From: JAYEHK01 sp034659475
GTDB taxonomy: Bacteria > Bacillota > Syntrophomonadia > Syntrophomonadales > Syntrophomonadaceae
DNA: 17,919 nucleotides
Direction of reading: 5' to 3'
NCBI GenBank assembly: GCA_034659475.1
Contig: JAYEHK010000079.1
Coordinates: 1-17,919, forward strand
Shown here: in pieces, positions 6,839 through 13,901 of the stretch
Position numbering within the stretch: the first letter of the stretch is position 1
Layout: the number at the start of each line of letters is the position of its first letter
Program-made: the position numbers and the translations under genes
Notes under the pieces: generated by a model
What the model was told of the DNA's origin: nothing
Databases searched by the model: none
The model's input: only the letters and a program-made list of their open reading frames with translations

Positions 6839-9121
6839 CTATCTCCCAAACCGCCTCTCATAATACCTCTCCACCTGCTCATCACAGATCTTCATAAGCA
6901 TCTGTTTCTCCTCTACCTTCAAGGCCTTCCACAACCGTGCATTAAAAGCCACATTATTTAAATCCCTTTTGTGTTCCATAAAAGACTTCCGTTCAAACTT
7001 TTCAAAAGGCATCGTAAGCATCAAGCGGGTCAGTTCAAAATCGTTCAATTCTCCAATTCGATTAAGAATACTTTTAGGCACCTCAACCGGATGCCCCTGA
7101 TCTGCTCTAGATTGATAAAAATCTCGGAAATAGCTGGTCAGTTTACCGAGATCAACTTCTCCTTTGTCATCTGCCAAACCAAGCATTCCCTTGAGTAAGA
7201 CCGGCTTGTAAGACATGCTCATATCTCCTGAACGTACAAAAGACAGAAAATCTTCCTTTAAGGTAGCTGCGGTCCGCTTTTTGATTCCCAGTTTACTGCG
7301 GATTTCGTCTACCCTCTGTTTGTAGAAGTACCGATAATTAATCTGGCCCATTTTCATCTCCAGATCCGGCCCCGGAGAAATTCGATTGCTGTCAATCCAC
7401 TGGCGTACAGTCTTATCATCCACATACAGCTCAATCGCTAATTGGTGAGCTGATATCATATCCTTAATCTCTTCCTGCCAGTCAAAAATATCAATCACTT
7501 CATAATCGGTTGCATATACATTGTGGGGCAGGAACAGTTCCGGCTTTTCCCCCAACAGGTAAGCAGCATGCTCCTCTGCCATTTGCTCATCAGGGGCAAG
7601 CATCAGTGCTCCGGGCCGATACTCCTTTTGTTTTAGCAAACGGTGAAGACTTACCGCATGGTTCAGCCGGTTGGTCTCATCAACAAAATCAAAAACCAGT
7701 AAGGCTTGCTTGCCGGGTGCGGTACGCGTCCCTCTCCCCAGTTGCTGAAGATAGATCACCCGAGAGAGGGTGGGCCGTGCCATAAATAAAACCGAGGTTT
7801 TCGGACTGTCCCAGCCTTCGTTTAAAATGTCACAGGCACAGAGTATCTTGATGTTGTCATTCTCATAAGCTTGAAGAACTTCTTGCCTATCCTCTTTCTT
7901 CATCCTGCCATCCACGGCTCGGGCCGGTACTCCCCATTCAGTAAAAAGCTCCGCTAATTCCCGAGCATGATCAACACTGGCACAAAAAACGACCGTCTTC
8001 TCGCCCGAAACATGGGTGAGATAAGTATCCACAATCAATTGATTTCGTTCAGGCAAGTGAACTTTTTCGTCCAGATCCTGAATGTTATATTTAATCCCGT
8101 TAAAATGAACCCTGGAAAAATCAATGTTTGTTTTAACCCTTACGCAACGTATGGGTACCAGTTCCCCGATCTCTACCGCCGTTTTAAGATCCAGACGATG
8201 GGCTTCGTGCTTAAAAATTTCCATGATGGATTCCTGATCATGTCGTTCAGGAGTAGCCGTAAGGCCCAATAAAAACAGGGGGTGAAAATAGGAGATGACC
8301 TTGCGATATGTATCTGCTGCAGCATGGTGCGCTTCATCAATAATCATGTAATCAAATTGATTAGGCGAGAATTGATCCAGATTCTGAAAAATCCTTTGAA
8401 TACTTGCCACCACTACCTCCGCAGCGGGTTGTTCTTCATAATCGGTGATTTTTTCGGTGCGTGCCTGTGGCCAGAGTTCTCGGAACCGCTCTACTGCCTG
8501 ATCCAGCAATTCCAATCGATGAGCAATGAACAATGTCCTTAAACCCATCCGTTTTGCATCCAGCACTGCGACAGTTGTTTTTCCTGTACCTTGAGCATCT
8601 GCAACCAGTGCCATAGAACCCTTCTCTTCCCGCCATGCCTCCAGATTGTTGAGACATTCCTTCTGATGCTGGCGAAGCTCTAGCACCTTGCCTTTTTGAC
8701 AAGGCAGGTAATCCTCCCCGGTTTCAAAATGCGGATCTTGTCCGAGAAACTGACGCAGTTCGGATTTCACCTGTTCACGCTGATTAGCCAATTGCCGGTA
8801 GGTCCAGATATAAACCTGCCAGCGCTGATAAGTCAGGCTGTTCCTCCTCATGAGATCATCCTGATATTTGTCCAGGGAGATCAGTGCCGGATTGTGCACC
8901 TGTTCCCCGTCAATCTCTATCGCATAACGCTGCAGCCTGGTCTGCAGGGCATAATCAATATATCGGCTGTTACCGTAAATGTCCTGGAAAGGAAACTCAT
9001 TCATAAGGTATTGGGCATTTTCCAGCCCAAAGGTTTCATAGAAAAGTTCTGCAAACAAATCCTCCGCTGGTGTAGCACCATCCACGCAGTTCATGGAATT
9101 ATTCTCAAAATGATCCGGCAC
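6839..9121 (-). CDS. DEAD/DEAH-box SF2 helicase with N-terminal DUF559/Vsr-like nuclease-like domain
   Basis: About 760 residues. I chose the GTG at 9121 because GGGGGGTGAG stands at good spacing before it; a TTG at 9136 is the longer alternative. Near residues 53-105 an IDYAL...YAIEIDGEQVH...RRNSLTYQRWQVY pattern resembles the DUF559/Vsr-like PD-(D/E)XK fold. Then come ResIII/DEAD motifs: LRQHQKE (Q-like), AQGTGKTT (Walker A, about 176-183), MIIDEAH (Walker B, about 260-265), GLTATPER (motif III), and a helicase C domain ending QQLGRGTRTAPGKQALLVFDFVD. About residues 530-570 AIELYVDDKTVRQWIDSN looks like a helix-turn-helix. The helical C-terminus is not recognised. It resembles stand-alone restriction-like helicases and probably acts on foreign DNA, which is inference. 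It lies 5' of the ATPase operon on the same strand but is separated by about 270 bases and a palindrome. Confidence 0.85.
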   Translation of the reverse strand: MPDHFENNSMNCVDGATPAEDLFAELFYETFGLENAQYLMNEFPFQDIYGNSRYIDYALQTRLQRYAIEIDGEQVHNPALISLDKYQDDLMRRNSLTYQRWQVYIWTYRQLANQREQVKSELRQFLGQDPHFETGEDYLPCQKGKVLELRQHQKECLNNLEAWREEKGSMALVADAQGTGKTTVAVLDAKRMGLRTLFIAHRLELLDQAVERFRELWPQARTEKITDYEEQPAAEVVVASIQRIFQNLDQFSPNQFDYMIIDEAHHAAADTYRKVISYFHPLFLLGLTATPERHDQESIMEIFKHEAHRLDLKTAVEIGELVPIRCVRVKTNIDFSRVHFNGIKYNIQDLDEKVHLPERNQLIVDTYLTHVSGEKTVVFCASVDHARELAELFTEWGVPARAVDGRMKKEDRQEVLQAYENDNIKILCACDILNEGWDSPKTSVLFMARPTLSRVIYLQQLGRGTRTAPGKQALLVFDFVDETNRLNHAVSLHRLLKQKEYRPGALMLAPDEQMAEEHAAYLLGEKPELFLPHNVYATDYEVIDIFDWQEEIKDMISAHQLAIELYVDDKTVRQWIDSNRISPGPDLEMKMGQINYRYFYKQRVDEIRSKLGIKKRTAATLKEDFLSFVRSGDMSMSYKPVLLKGMLGLADDKGEVDLGKLTSYFRDFYQSRADQGHPVEVPKSILNRIGELNDFELTRLMLTMPFEKFERKSFMEHKRDLNNVAFNARLWKALKVEEKQMLMKICDEQVERYYERRFGR

Positions 9122-9539
9122 GTACTCACCCCCCAATTAACTCTTACCCTTGCTTCTTTACTTAACCACTGCAGACAAATTAGCCCTGCGTTTATCCCCT
9201 GATTCATCCACTCTATAGCCCGTTTGGGCCGTCACTCGCTATAATGGAGGCCCTTCAGCAAAATATTTCCTAAGCTCAAAATTTCTAGACCGCTCCTCCA
9301 TTTCCCTCTATTTTCTTTTACACCCATTACTTCCCCACAAAAAAAGAGACCGCTGCCAAACGATCTCTATCTTATCCGAATATTATCTAAACTGTTATCT
9401 TTTCACTCACAAAAGGTTATTTTCTATACTAAATACCCATGACCCGAGAACATACCCAATTGCCAAATGCAACCACCATTGAAAATTGGTGCGGAGTGCG
9501 GGCGAGTCACTGGGGCAGGTCCGCAGACTCATTTTTCCA
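9122..9539. other. Intergenic stretch between helicase and Fic fragment
   Basis: About 420 bases without a supported gene. It holds a clear minus-strand terminator at 9339-9368 and a short GCCC-GTTT-GGGC inverted repeat near 9218-9230. A plus-strand TATAAT at 9240-9245 has no gene behind it. The helicase promoter should lie in 9122-9338, but I could not pick a convincing one. Confidence 0.5.
9339..9368 (-). terminator. Rho-independent terminator downstream of the Fic fragment and decarboxylase
   Basis: In the minus direction AGAGATCG, an eight-base loop, then CGGTCTCT pair over 8 positions with one G-U wobble, and seven T follow at once. This is a canonical intrinsic terminator. It would end transcription coming from the decarboxylase and Fic-fragment side and insulate the helicase gene. 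Confidence 0.8.
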
Positions 9540-9791
9540 TTATTTCGCATATTTCACTAAATCAAAAAGTCGTTTATTTTGGTATATCCGCTCCTTACCC
9601 AGTTTCTCCGATACTAAAAAGCCCTTCGTTTCCAGGGCAGTCAGATAATTAACGGCAGTTCGCCGTGAAACGCCTAAACCCTCTGCAATATATTGTGTTT
9701 TGGTATAGAACTCATAAAATAGCAGATCAATAAGCTCCTTCGAGTAAATTTTAGGTAGCTTTTCTTTTATTTCTGCGGTCATGGCATCCAC
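9540..9791 (-). pseudogene. Fic-family protein fragment: C-terminal winged-helix only
   Basis: 83 codons from a GTG at 9791. The sequence KLPKIYSKELIDLLFYEF...VSRRTAVNYLTALETKGFL...KERIYQNKRLFDLVK matches the winged-helix C-terminus usual in Fic-family proteins (IYSKELxELLF, then SRxTAxxYLxxLExxG). The catalytic Fic domain (HPFxxGNGR) is absent. Upstream, the same frame stays open for about 31 more codons, then meets a TGA at the end of the decarboxylase gene. The fragment therefore seems to be what is left after the front of a fic gene was replaced, probably when the decarboxylase arrived. It could still make a small DNA-binding protein, but no good ribosome binding site is seen. Confidence 0.6.
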
Positions 9792-9862
9792 TTCGGCATA
9801 GTTCCGCGTCAGAGCAAGTCGCCCAAGAGCAGCGGTAAGGTCCTCACTACTCAGGAAAACAG

Positions 9863-11278
9863 TTACCGAGCATCAAAAAGCCCTTCAGCCGTTTCTATTA
9901 AACATGACCAGGCAATTCCCAAATCATCCTCTGCTGTTTGCCAATTACTCACGGCAATTCTTATGGCCGGTTGACCATGATAGATTGTTGAGGTAAAAAA
10001 CGCTTTGCCCGTTTTACTTATCCGGTTTAAGAAGGTATTTACCAATGCTGGGGTTATCTTTTCAGCTTCGATATCGAAGGTAAAGCAGACGATGTTTATT
10101 TTCGGCGTGGCCAGTAATCTGAACCATTTACTTTGATTAATTCTATCTGCAAACCCCTGGGCAACTTCGCAATTTCGCTCAACAATTTCTGCATATCCGT
10201 TCTTTCCATAGGCCATAAGGCTGAACCACAGCGGCAGGGCACGAAGTCGGCGTGAATTCTCGGGTGTCAGATTAAAGATCGCCGGGTTTTCGCTGGTTTC
10301 ATTCAGATAGGCCGAACTATTGTAGAAGATCTCACTTTGTAATTTTTTATGTCTGGTAAATTGAACGGCCGAATCATAAGGAACATTCAGCCATTTATGC
10401 GCATCGAGGGTAATGGAATCTGCCAGATTCATGCCCTCCAGAAGATATGCGTATTCTGGGGAACATCCTGCAATCCCGCCAAAGGCACCATCAACATGCA
10501 GCCAGAAGTCAAACGCTGACTTCAGCTCACCGATTGCCTGTAGATCATCAAAATCACCCGTGTTTACCGAGCCTGCACTGGCTATGACAATGCATTCATT
10601 TTCTATATTGGCTGCCAGCATTGCTCGTAGTTGCTCGATATCAACGGACTCACTGTTTTCATTTTGCGGGACCAGGTGTACTGATTTCCGGCCAAATCCC
10701 AGCATATCAATCGCTTTAAAGATGGATGAATGGGGTGAACCCGCTAGAATGACCGGTCGCTTCAAGTCAAACATCCCCTCTTCTGTGAAGGAAAGACCCT
10801 GCTTCTCTGCAATCCTGCCGCGGGCATTTGCCAGGCTTACAAAGTTAGACATGGTTGCGCCTGTAACGAAGGTACCGCTAAAGGATTGATCGATCCCCAG
10901 CAGCTCTTTTAACATATTCAATGCCTCTGCTTCGATTTCGTGTTCCAGCGTTCCTGGGATTCCAAATGCGTTTTGGTCGTAAATCGTTGTCAGTATATCC
11001 CCGGCAACCGCTGCAGGCGTAGCGCCTCCAACGACATAGCCAAAATATCTGGGGCCTGCGCTGGCGGTAATATACTTCTCGTAGCAGGCATTAAACTGAT
11101 CCAAAGCACTCATTGCCCCCAGGCCATTTGCAGGTAATTGGAAGGGTTCTTTGGCGGGGAAAAATTCCGGTGCAACAAATCGACTTTCTAAGGTTTCATA
11201 GTATTCACTCGCTTGAAGCATCACTTTGGATAATATCTTTTTTATCTCGTTTTTATCTGCGTTTAGTTTGCTATACAT
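9863..11278 (-). CDS. Pyridoxal-phosphate-dependent group II amino acid decarboxylase
   Basis: 471 residues, full length for the family (PF00282), with GAGGAG just before the ATG. Hallmarks are AGPRYFGYVVGGATPAA at 74-90, VTGATMSNF at 138-146, SPHSS with H183 (expected to stack on the cofactor ring), LHVDGAFGG with D263 (expected to bind the pyridine nitrogen), and LDAHKWLNVP with K295, the Schiff-base lysine. No signal peptide, so cytosolic. The family removes CO2 from aromatic or acidic amino acids (tryptophan, tyrosine, DOPA, glutamate and others). It looks closer to the aromatic-amino-acid decarboxylase branch, but the substrate cannot be read from the sequence. No transporter or partner gene is adjacent. 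The gene sits between defence-type genes and ends next to a fic relic, so it may be a late insertion. Confidence 0.9.
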   Translation of the reverse strand: MYSKLNADKNEIKKILSKVMLQASEYYETLESRFVAPEFFPAKEPFQLPANGLGAMSALDQFNACYEKYITASAGPRYFGYVVGGATPAAVAGDILTTIYDQNAFGIPGTLEHEIEAEALNMLKELLGIDQSFSGTFVTGATMSNFVSLANARGRIAEKQGLSFTEEGMFDLKRPVILAGSPHSSIFKAIDMLGFGRKSVHLVPQNENSESVDIEQLRAMLAANIENECIVIASAGSVNTGDFDDLQAIGELKSAFDFWLHVDGAFGGIAGCSPEYAYLLEGMNLADSITLDAHKWLNVPYDSAVQFTRHKKLQSEIFYNSSAYLNETSENPAIFNLTPENSRRLRALPLWFSLMAYGKNGYAEIVERNCEVAQGFADRINQSKWFRLLATPKINIVCFTFDIEAEKITPALVNTFLNRISKTGKAFFTSTIYHGQPAIRIAVSNWQTAEDDLGIAWSCLIETAEGLFDAR

Positions 11279-11364
11279 GTGATCTCCTCATTTCAAGCTT
11301 CCTGTCCGGTATGGTTTCGCCGTTAGCCTTACTCAATAATGCTCCAATGCAAGCCCTGCTAACA

Positions 11365-11395
11365 AACAAGTTAAGCACCTGGTTCTTAACTTGTT
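11365..11395 (-). repeat. 11-bp AT-rich inverted repeat upstream of the decarboxylase
   Basis: AACAAGTTAAG (11365-11375), a nine-base loop, and CTTAACTTGTT (11385-11395) are perfect inverted repeats. It lies 87 bases upstream of the decarboxylase and downstream of the PemK toxin. A second AAGTTAAC copy alongside offers an alternative pairing. It could be a weak terminator for the toxin operon, an operator, or part of a decarboxylase leader. Confidence 0.5.
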
Positions 11396-11403
11396 AACTT
11401 ATC

Positions 11404-11435
11404 AAAGGGCACCTACCTTTCGGCAAATGCCCTTT
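11404..11435 (-). repeat. Tetraloop-capped hairpin repeat, copy 1
   Basis: As minus-strand RNA, AAAGGGCAUUUGCC-GAAA-GGUAGGUGCCCUUU folds into 14 consecutive pairs (three G-U wobbles) closed by a GAAA tetraloop. The opposite strand would have C-A mismatches at the wobble positions, so the element is built for RNA made on the minus strand. It lies just downstream of the PemK/MazF toxin gene. No T run follows, so it is not a classic terminator; it may protect the 3' end or be a REP-type repeat. A relative is at 15151-15185. Confidence 0.65.
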
Positions 11436-11467
11436 TACTACAAGCAATAATTCCGTAACAAATGCTG

Positions 11468-11800
11468 TCATGTAGATAAAATACCAATAATACTATGTGT
11501 AATCTCTTCAATCTTGCCTCTGTTTAAGCACCCAATTTTATACAGCACTATCTCCTGATCTGCAGTAAATATTTTATTGGTTCTAACATTACTTGTTTTC
11601 CTTAACGATCCTTCTTGAAAGTCATCATCCTGAATTAAAACTGCATAATTATCATAAGTGCTTTGACTGGTAATCTGGGCTAAAATCAAGTCATCACCAT
11701 CGAGATCAGCACATACAAAGGCTGGTCGCTTTTTGGAATTGGTTAAATCTGAAAAAGGGAATGGTACCACAACTACATCTCCCTTTACAAATCCGCCCAT
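11468..11800 (-). CDS. PemK/MazF family mRNA interferase toxin
   Basis: 110 residues, the usual size for the family (PF02452). It opens KGDVVVVPFPFSDLTNSKKRPAFV, the conserved PemK/MazF SH3-like core, and continues with DLILAQITSQ, GSLRKTSNVRTNKIFT (a family S/T-x-x-R pattern near 70-80) and IGCLNRGKIEEI. Such toxins cut single-stranded mRNA at short sequence motifs. The ATG overlaps the end of the antitoxin gene by 16 bases, the standard arrangement for translational coupling in toxin-antitoxin pairs. The cut site specificity cannot be predicted here. Confidence 0.88.
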   Translation of the reverse strand: MGGFVKGDVVVVPFPFSDLTNSKKRPAFVCADLDGDDLILAQITSQSTYDNYAVLIQDDDFQEGSLRKTSNVRTNKIFTADQEIVLYKIGCLNRGKIEEITHSIIGILST

Positions 11801-11994
11801 GCTTCGTCCTCCTCTGGTTTCAGCCAGTCCTTTGCCAGCGCTTTTTCGCTGGCTAATGTGATGTCATCAATAACTAAGCTCCTGTCATATTTGCTTCTTT
11901 TATATTCAATATACTCTAAGTAGGCAGCCAATTCTTGAAGGATATTCGGTGGCAAAGATTCTATTTTCTTTAATAAAGCCTCTTTACTGACCAT
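11785..11994 (-). CDS. DUF2281-like antitoxin partner of the PemK/MazF toxin
   Basis: 69 residues from an ATG at 11994, chosen because AAGGAAGGTGAT stands directly before it; the frame extends upstream to a TTG at 12027 with no such signal. The sequence KEALLKKIESLPPNILQELAAYLEYIEYK resembles DUF2281 (PF10047) antitoxins, a helical N-terminus followed by an acidic tail (LKPEEDEAWADL) that would wrap the toxin. Its stop lies inside the toxin gene. Such antitoxins often repress their own operon; no clear operator was found. The last part of this protein recurs as a relic at 15193-15237. Confidence 0.82.
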   Translation of the reverse strand: MVSKEALLKKIESLPPNILQELAAYLEYIEYKRSKYDRSLVIDDITLASEKALAKDWLKPEEDEAWADL

Positions 11995-12160
11995 ATCTAT
12001 CACCTTCCTTAAGCTTAACTTGTACACTTATTAGTATAATATGAAAAACAATATTTATCTTAGCGCAGGCAAAATTATATTACGACAAATTATCTTACTC
12101 ATGTTTGCAGCAAAGCAAAAAAACGTTCTTTTCGCTTCCTTAGGGTTCCATGATGCCATG

Positions 12161-12208
12161 CTAATAAATCCGCCTCTCCAAAATAACCCCTCTGACCCCG
12201 GGTCCACC
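12161..12208 (-). pseudogene. Relic of the 3' end of a HIT-family gene
   Basis: The 40 bases at 12161-12200 match 14732-14771, the end of the intact HIT gene, at 36 of 40 positions, with all four differences being transitions. Translated on the minus strand, this segment reads GVRGVILERRIY then TAG, against GVRGVIPEKRIY then TAG in the real protein. The similarity stops upstream of that, so only the final dozen or so codons survive. It lies upstream of the PemK/MazF pair. Confidence 0.75.
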
Positions 12209-12240
12209 CCTCCGGCCCGCCCGTTTATCCGTTGCTGGGG

Positions 12241-12329
12241 GAACACAGGGGGACGGTTCTTTTGTGTTGCTTTAATTCTATCGTCGATAATATGTAATTA
12301 AAACACAAAAGAACTGTCTTCATGTGTTC
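12241..12329. repeat. Long imperfect inverted repeat (REP/MITE-like) with GGGGGACGGTTC motif
   Basis: Two 28-base arms, 12241-12268 and 12302-12329, are inverted copies matching at 24 of 28 positions. Three of the four differences become G-U pairs in plus-strand RNA. The spacer has an inner palindrome TATCG-T-CGATA. The left arm holds GGGGGACGGTTC, a motif that also forms the stem of the hairpin at 13716-13750. Such repeats are, from memory, common in spore-forming Firmicutes near REP-associated transposases. No transposase is present here. It ends 5 bases from the stop codon of the lipoprotein gene and might also act as its 3' hairpin. Confidence 0.75.
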
Positions 12330-12333
12330 TATA

Positions 12334-12837
12334 TTATTTAAATTGAATAACTTCACCTAACCTAATGACCTTCTCTTCATTTTCACGGTTATTGGCTGTC
12401 CAGGATACGTTTACTTCTGACGAATCAAAAATTTTCTTGATGGTTTGTTCATCTAAGCCTTTGGAATAGAACACAAATTGAGCACCATATTCAGCAAATT
12501 TTTCTCCTGTATTATCTTGATTATACGATTCTCCGGACCAATATCGTTCTATATCATATGCATTGGCTGCTTCTCTGAGATTAGGTATTATAACTTTTCT
12601 GTCTGATATTTTGTTTGATTGCTCTATATCCAGAGAAAATTCAATATTCTTAAAATCACTCTTTGCTGCATTTTCTAAACCTTTGGTTCCTACAGACTGA
12701 AATTCTTCATCAGTTAAATCAGACACATTAAATTGCAAATTGATTTGAGGTTCATCTTTGGCGTCTCCTGTGCCACAACCGGTCAAAGCTAACATTACGC
12801 TTAATAAAAGTACCGCAGAAAAAATAAATCTTTTGAT
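12334..12837 (-). CDS. Small lipoprotein of unknown function, apparently starting at ATC
   Basis: 167 residues if translation begins at ATC (12835-12837). From there the frame encodes KRFIFSAVLLLSVMLALTGC, a perfect lipoprotein signal peptide with lipobox LTGC and lipidation cysteine at residue 21. GGGGG stands 7 bases before the ATC. There is no ATG, GTG or TTG in frame between the upstream stop and the signal sequence. The first ATG (12795) would leave only MLALTGC and remove the hydrophobic segment. The mature part has no recognised domain; it is mostly polar, with SDLTDEEFQSVGTKGLENAA and a C-terminal EVNVSWTANNRENEEKVIRLGEV that looks like a beta-rich domain. The protein should be anchored outside the membrane. 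Either a rare AUC start, a start-codon mutation or an error is involved. Confidence 0.7.
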   Translation of the reverse strand: MKRFIFSAVLLLSVMLALTGCGTGDAKDEPQINLQFNVSDLTDEEFQSVGTKGLENAAKSDFKNIEFSLDIEQSNKISDRKVIIPNLREAANAYDIERYWSGESYNQDNTGEKFAEYGAQFVFYSKGLDEQTIKKIFDSSEVNVSWTANNRENEEKVIRLGEVIQFK

Positions 12838-12950
12838 AGGATTACCCCCTTCTCTTTACCTCACGATTTCCTGTTAATGTAAATATAAATCACGTCTGCC
12901 ATTTTAACACTTTAATTAACATGCTGCCAGACTCGATAAACCTAAAAGAA

Positions 12951-12976
12951 CTGCGCAAACTATTTGGTTTACGCAG
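12951..12976 (-). repeat. 10-bp hairpin in the leader region of the lipoprotein gene
   Basis: As minus-strand RNA, CUGCGUAAAC, six loop bases and GUUUGCGCAG pair fully with one G-U, followed by UUCUUUUAG. The wobble makes it better on the minus strand. It could be a weak attenuator or terminator about 115 bases upstream of the lipoprotein start. Confidence 0.45.
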
Positions 12977-13043
12977 CAGCAGTTTTAACAATTGCCATGT
13001 CTGTAAAATCCCGTTCTCTCTGACAGATAGTACACCAATATTT

Positions 13044-13060
13044 ATAAGAAATATTCTTAT
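13044..13060. promoter_or_regulatory. 17-bp palindrome, possible operator
   Basis: ATAAGAA-ATA-TTCTTAT has perfect 7-base arms and lies about 175 bases upstream of the coat protein gene. It has the size of a dimeric repressor site, with some resemblance to Fur/PerR-type boxes, but no regulator can be named. Confidence 0.3.
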
Positions 13061-13233
13061 GTCCCTATTTGGTTTTTGATGAAATCCACACTTTGTTTAT
13101 GAGATTATCACCCTCCATCTTATGCTTCATTGTTATCTACACCAATAATCATTGTCACGACTATAAACAGCTTTTTTGTCAACATGCATAGTAACCCTGA
13201 TATTTTGGCAAAATTAAAGTGGAGGTGACTATT

Positions 13234-13692
13234 TTGGCAATTACATTAACAGCTAAAGAACAAATGCTCATACAGGACCAGAAGTGTCATGAAGAACTTT
13301 GTATCCAAAAGTATCAAAATGGTTCCAAGCAGGCACAGGATCCACAATTAAAAGAACTTTTCAATTCTCTGGCTCAAAAGGAGCAAGAACACCTGGATTC
13401 TATCAACCAAATTTTAAGCGGCCAGGTTCCCAGCATACCTCAGGGCCAACCATCGCAAGGGAATAACCAATATCAAGCGCAAGGATCAGGATCAAATCCA
13501 AACGATGCTACTTTGTGCAATGACATGCTGGCCACAGAAAAATATGTTTCCTCGACTTATGACACTACTATTTTTGAATGTGTTGATACCAATGTTCGCC
13601 AGGTATTAAACCATATTCAAAAAGAGGAACAAGAACATGGTGAACAGATTTTCAACTATATGCAGAGCGCGGGTATGTATAACCCTCAATAA
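13234..13692 (+). CDS. CotF-family spore coat protein
   Basis: 152 residues from a TTG at 13234, chosen because GGAGGTGAC lies just before it (a GTG at 13219 overlaps that signal). The start MAITLTAKEQMLIQDQKCHEELCIQKYQ matches the Coat F family (PF07875), followed by ferritin-like helices (SLAQKEQEHLDSINQIL). A linker rich in Q, P, S and G separates this from a second helical half (ATLCNDMLATEKYVSSTYD...LNHIQKEEQEHGEQIFNYM). These proteins are spore coat components and are normally made in the mother cell late in sporulation. This gene is the main evidence that the host forms endospores. It stands alone as a single-gene unit ending at the hairpin at 13716. Confidence 0.88.
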   Translation: MAITLTAKEQMLIQDQKCHEELCIQKYQNGSKQAQDPQLKELFNSLAQKEQEHLDSINQILSGQVPSIPQGQPSQGNNQYQAQGSGSNPNDATLCNDMLATEKYVSSTYDTTIFECVDTNVRQVLNHIQKEEQEHGEQIFNYMQSAGMYNPQ

Positions 13693-13715
13693 AGAAAATC
13701 TACAAGATCTACACA

Positions 13716-13750
13716 AGACAGGGGGACGGTTCATCCGTCCCCCTGTCTTT
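13716..13750 (+). terminator. Intrinsic terminator of the CotF-like gene, REP-like
   Basis: AGACAGGGGGACGG (13716-13729), loop TTCAT, and CCGTCCCCCTGTCT (13735-13748) form 14 perfect pairs followed by T residues. It lies 24 bases after the stop codon. The stem carries the same GGGGGACGG core as the repeat at 12241, so a mobile hairpin may have been recruited as terminator. Confidence 0.75.
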
Positions 13751-13901
13751 TCCTCTGCCTTTTCTCTGAATAAAAAATTTTTAACTATAATTCTATTTTA
13801 TTAATTTAATTCCTGCAAAATAGAGGAAATTGCATGCGAATGACTAACTGGTTAAACGAGTATAACTCAAACAATCACAAGTTTAACGGGAGGACAATAT
13901 T

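Larger units (their letters stand above)
12838..13233. other. Divergent intergenic region between the lipoprotein and CotF-like genes
   Basis: About 395 bases that should hold both promoters. It contains inverted repeats at 12951-12976 and 13044-13060. No ORF of interest is seen. I could not assign a sigma A or sporulation-sigma promoter with confidence. Confidence 0.5.

Noticed and set aside
8696..9202. 168-codon plus-strand ORF
   Set aside because: Antisense to the helicase N-terminus, whose nuclease-like motifs support the minus frame.
9240..9245. Perfect TATAAT on the plus strand
   Set aside because: No gene follows on the plus strand for several kilobases and no -35 box was found.
10413..10889. 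158-codon plus-strand ORF
   Set aside because: Antisense shadow of the decarboxylase, rich in Ser/Cys/Arg without domain features.
12055..12246. 63-codon minus-strand ORF upstream of the antitoxin
   Set aside because: It covers the HIT relic in another frame and has no ribosome binding site or recognisable domain.
13029..13146. TACACCAATA occurring twice about 110 bases apart
   Set aside because: Only ten bases match in an AT-rich region; this can be chance.
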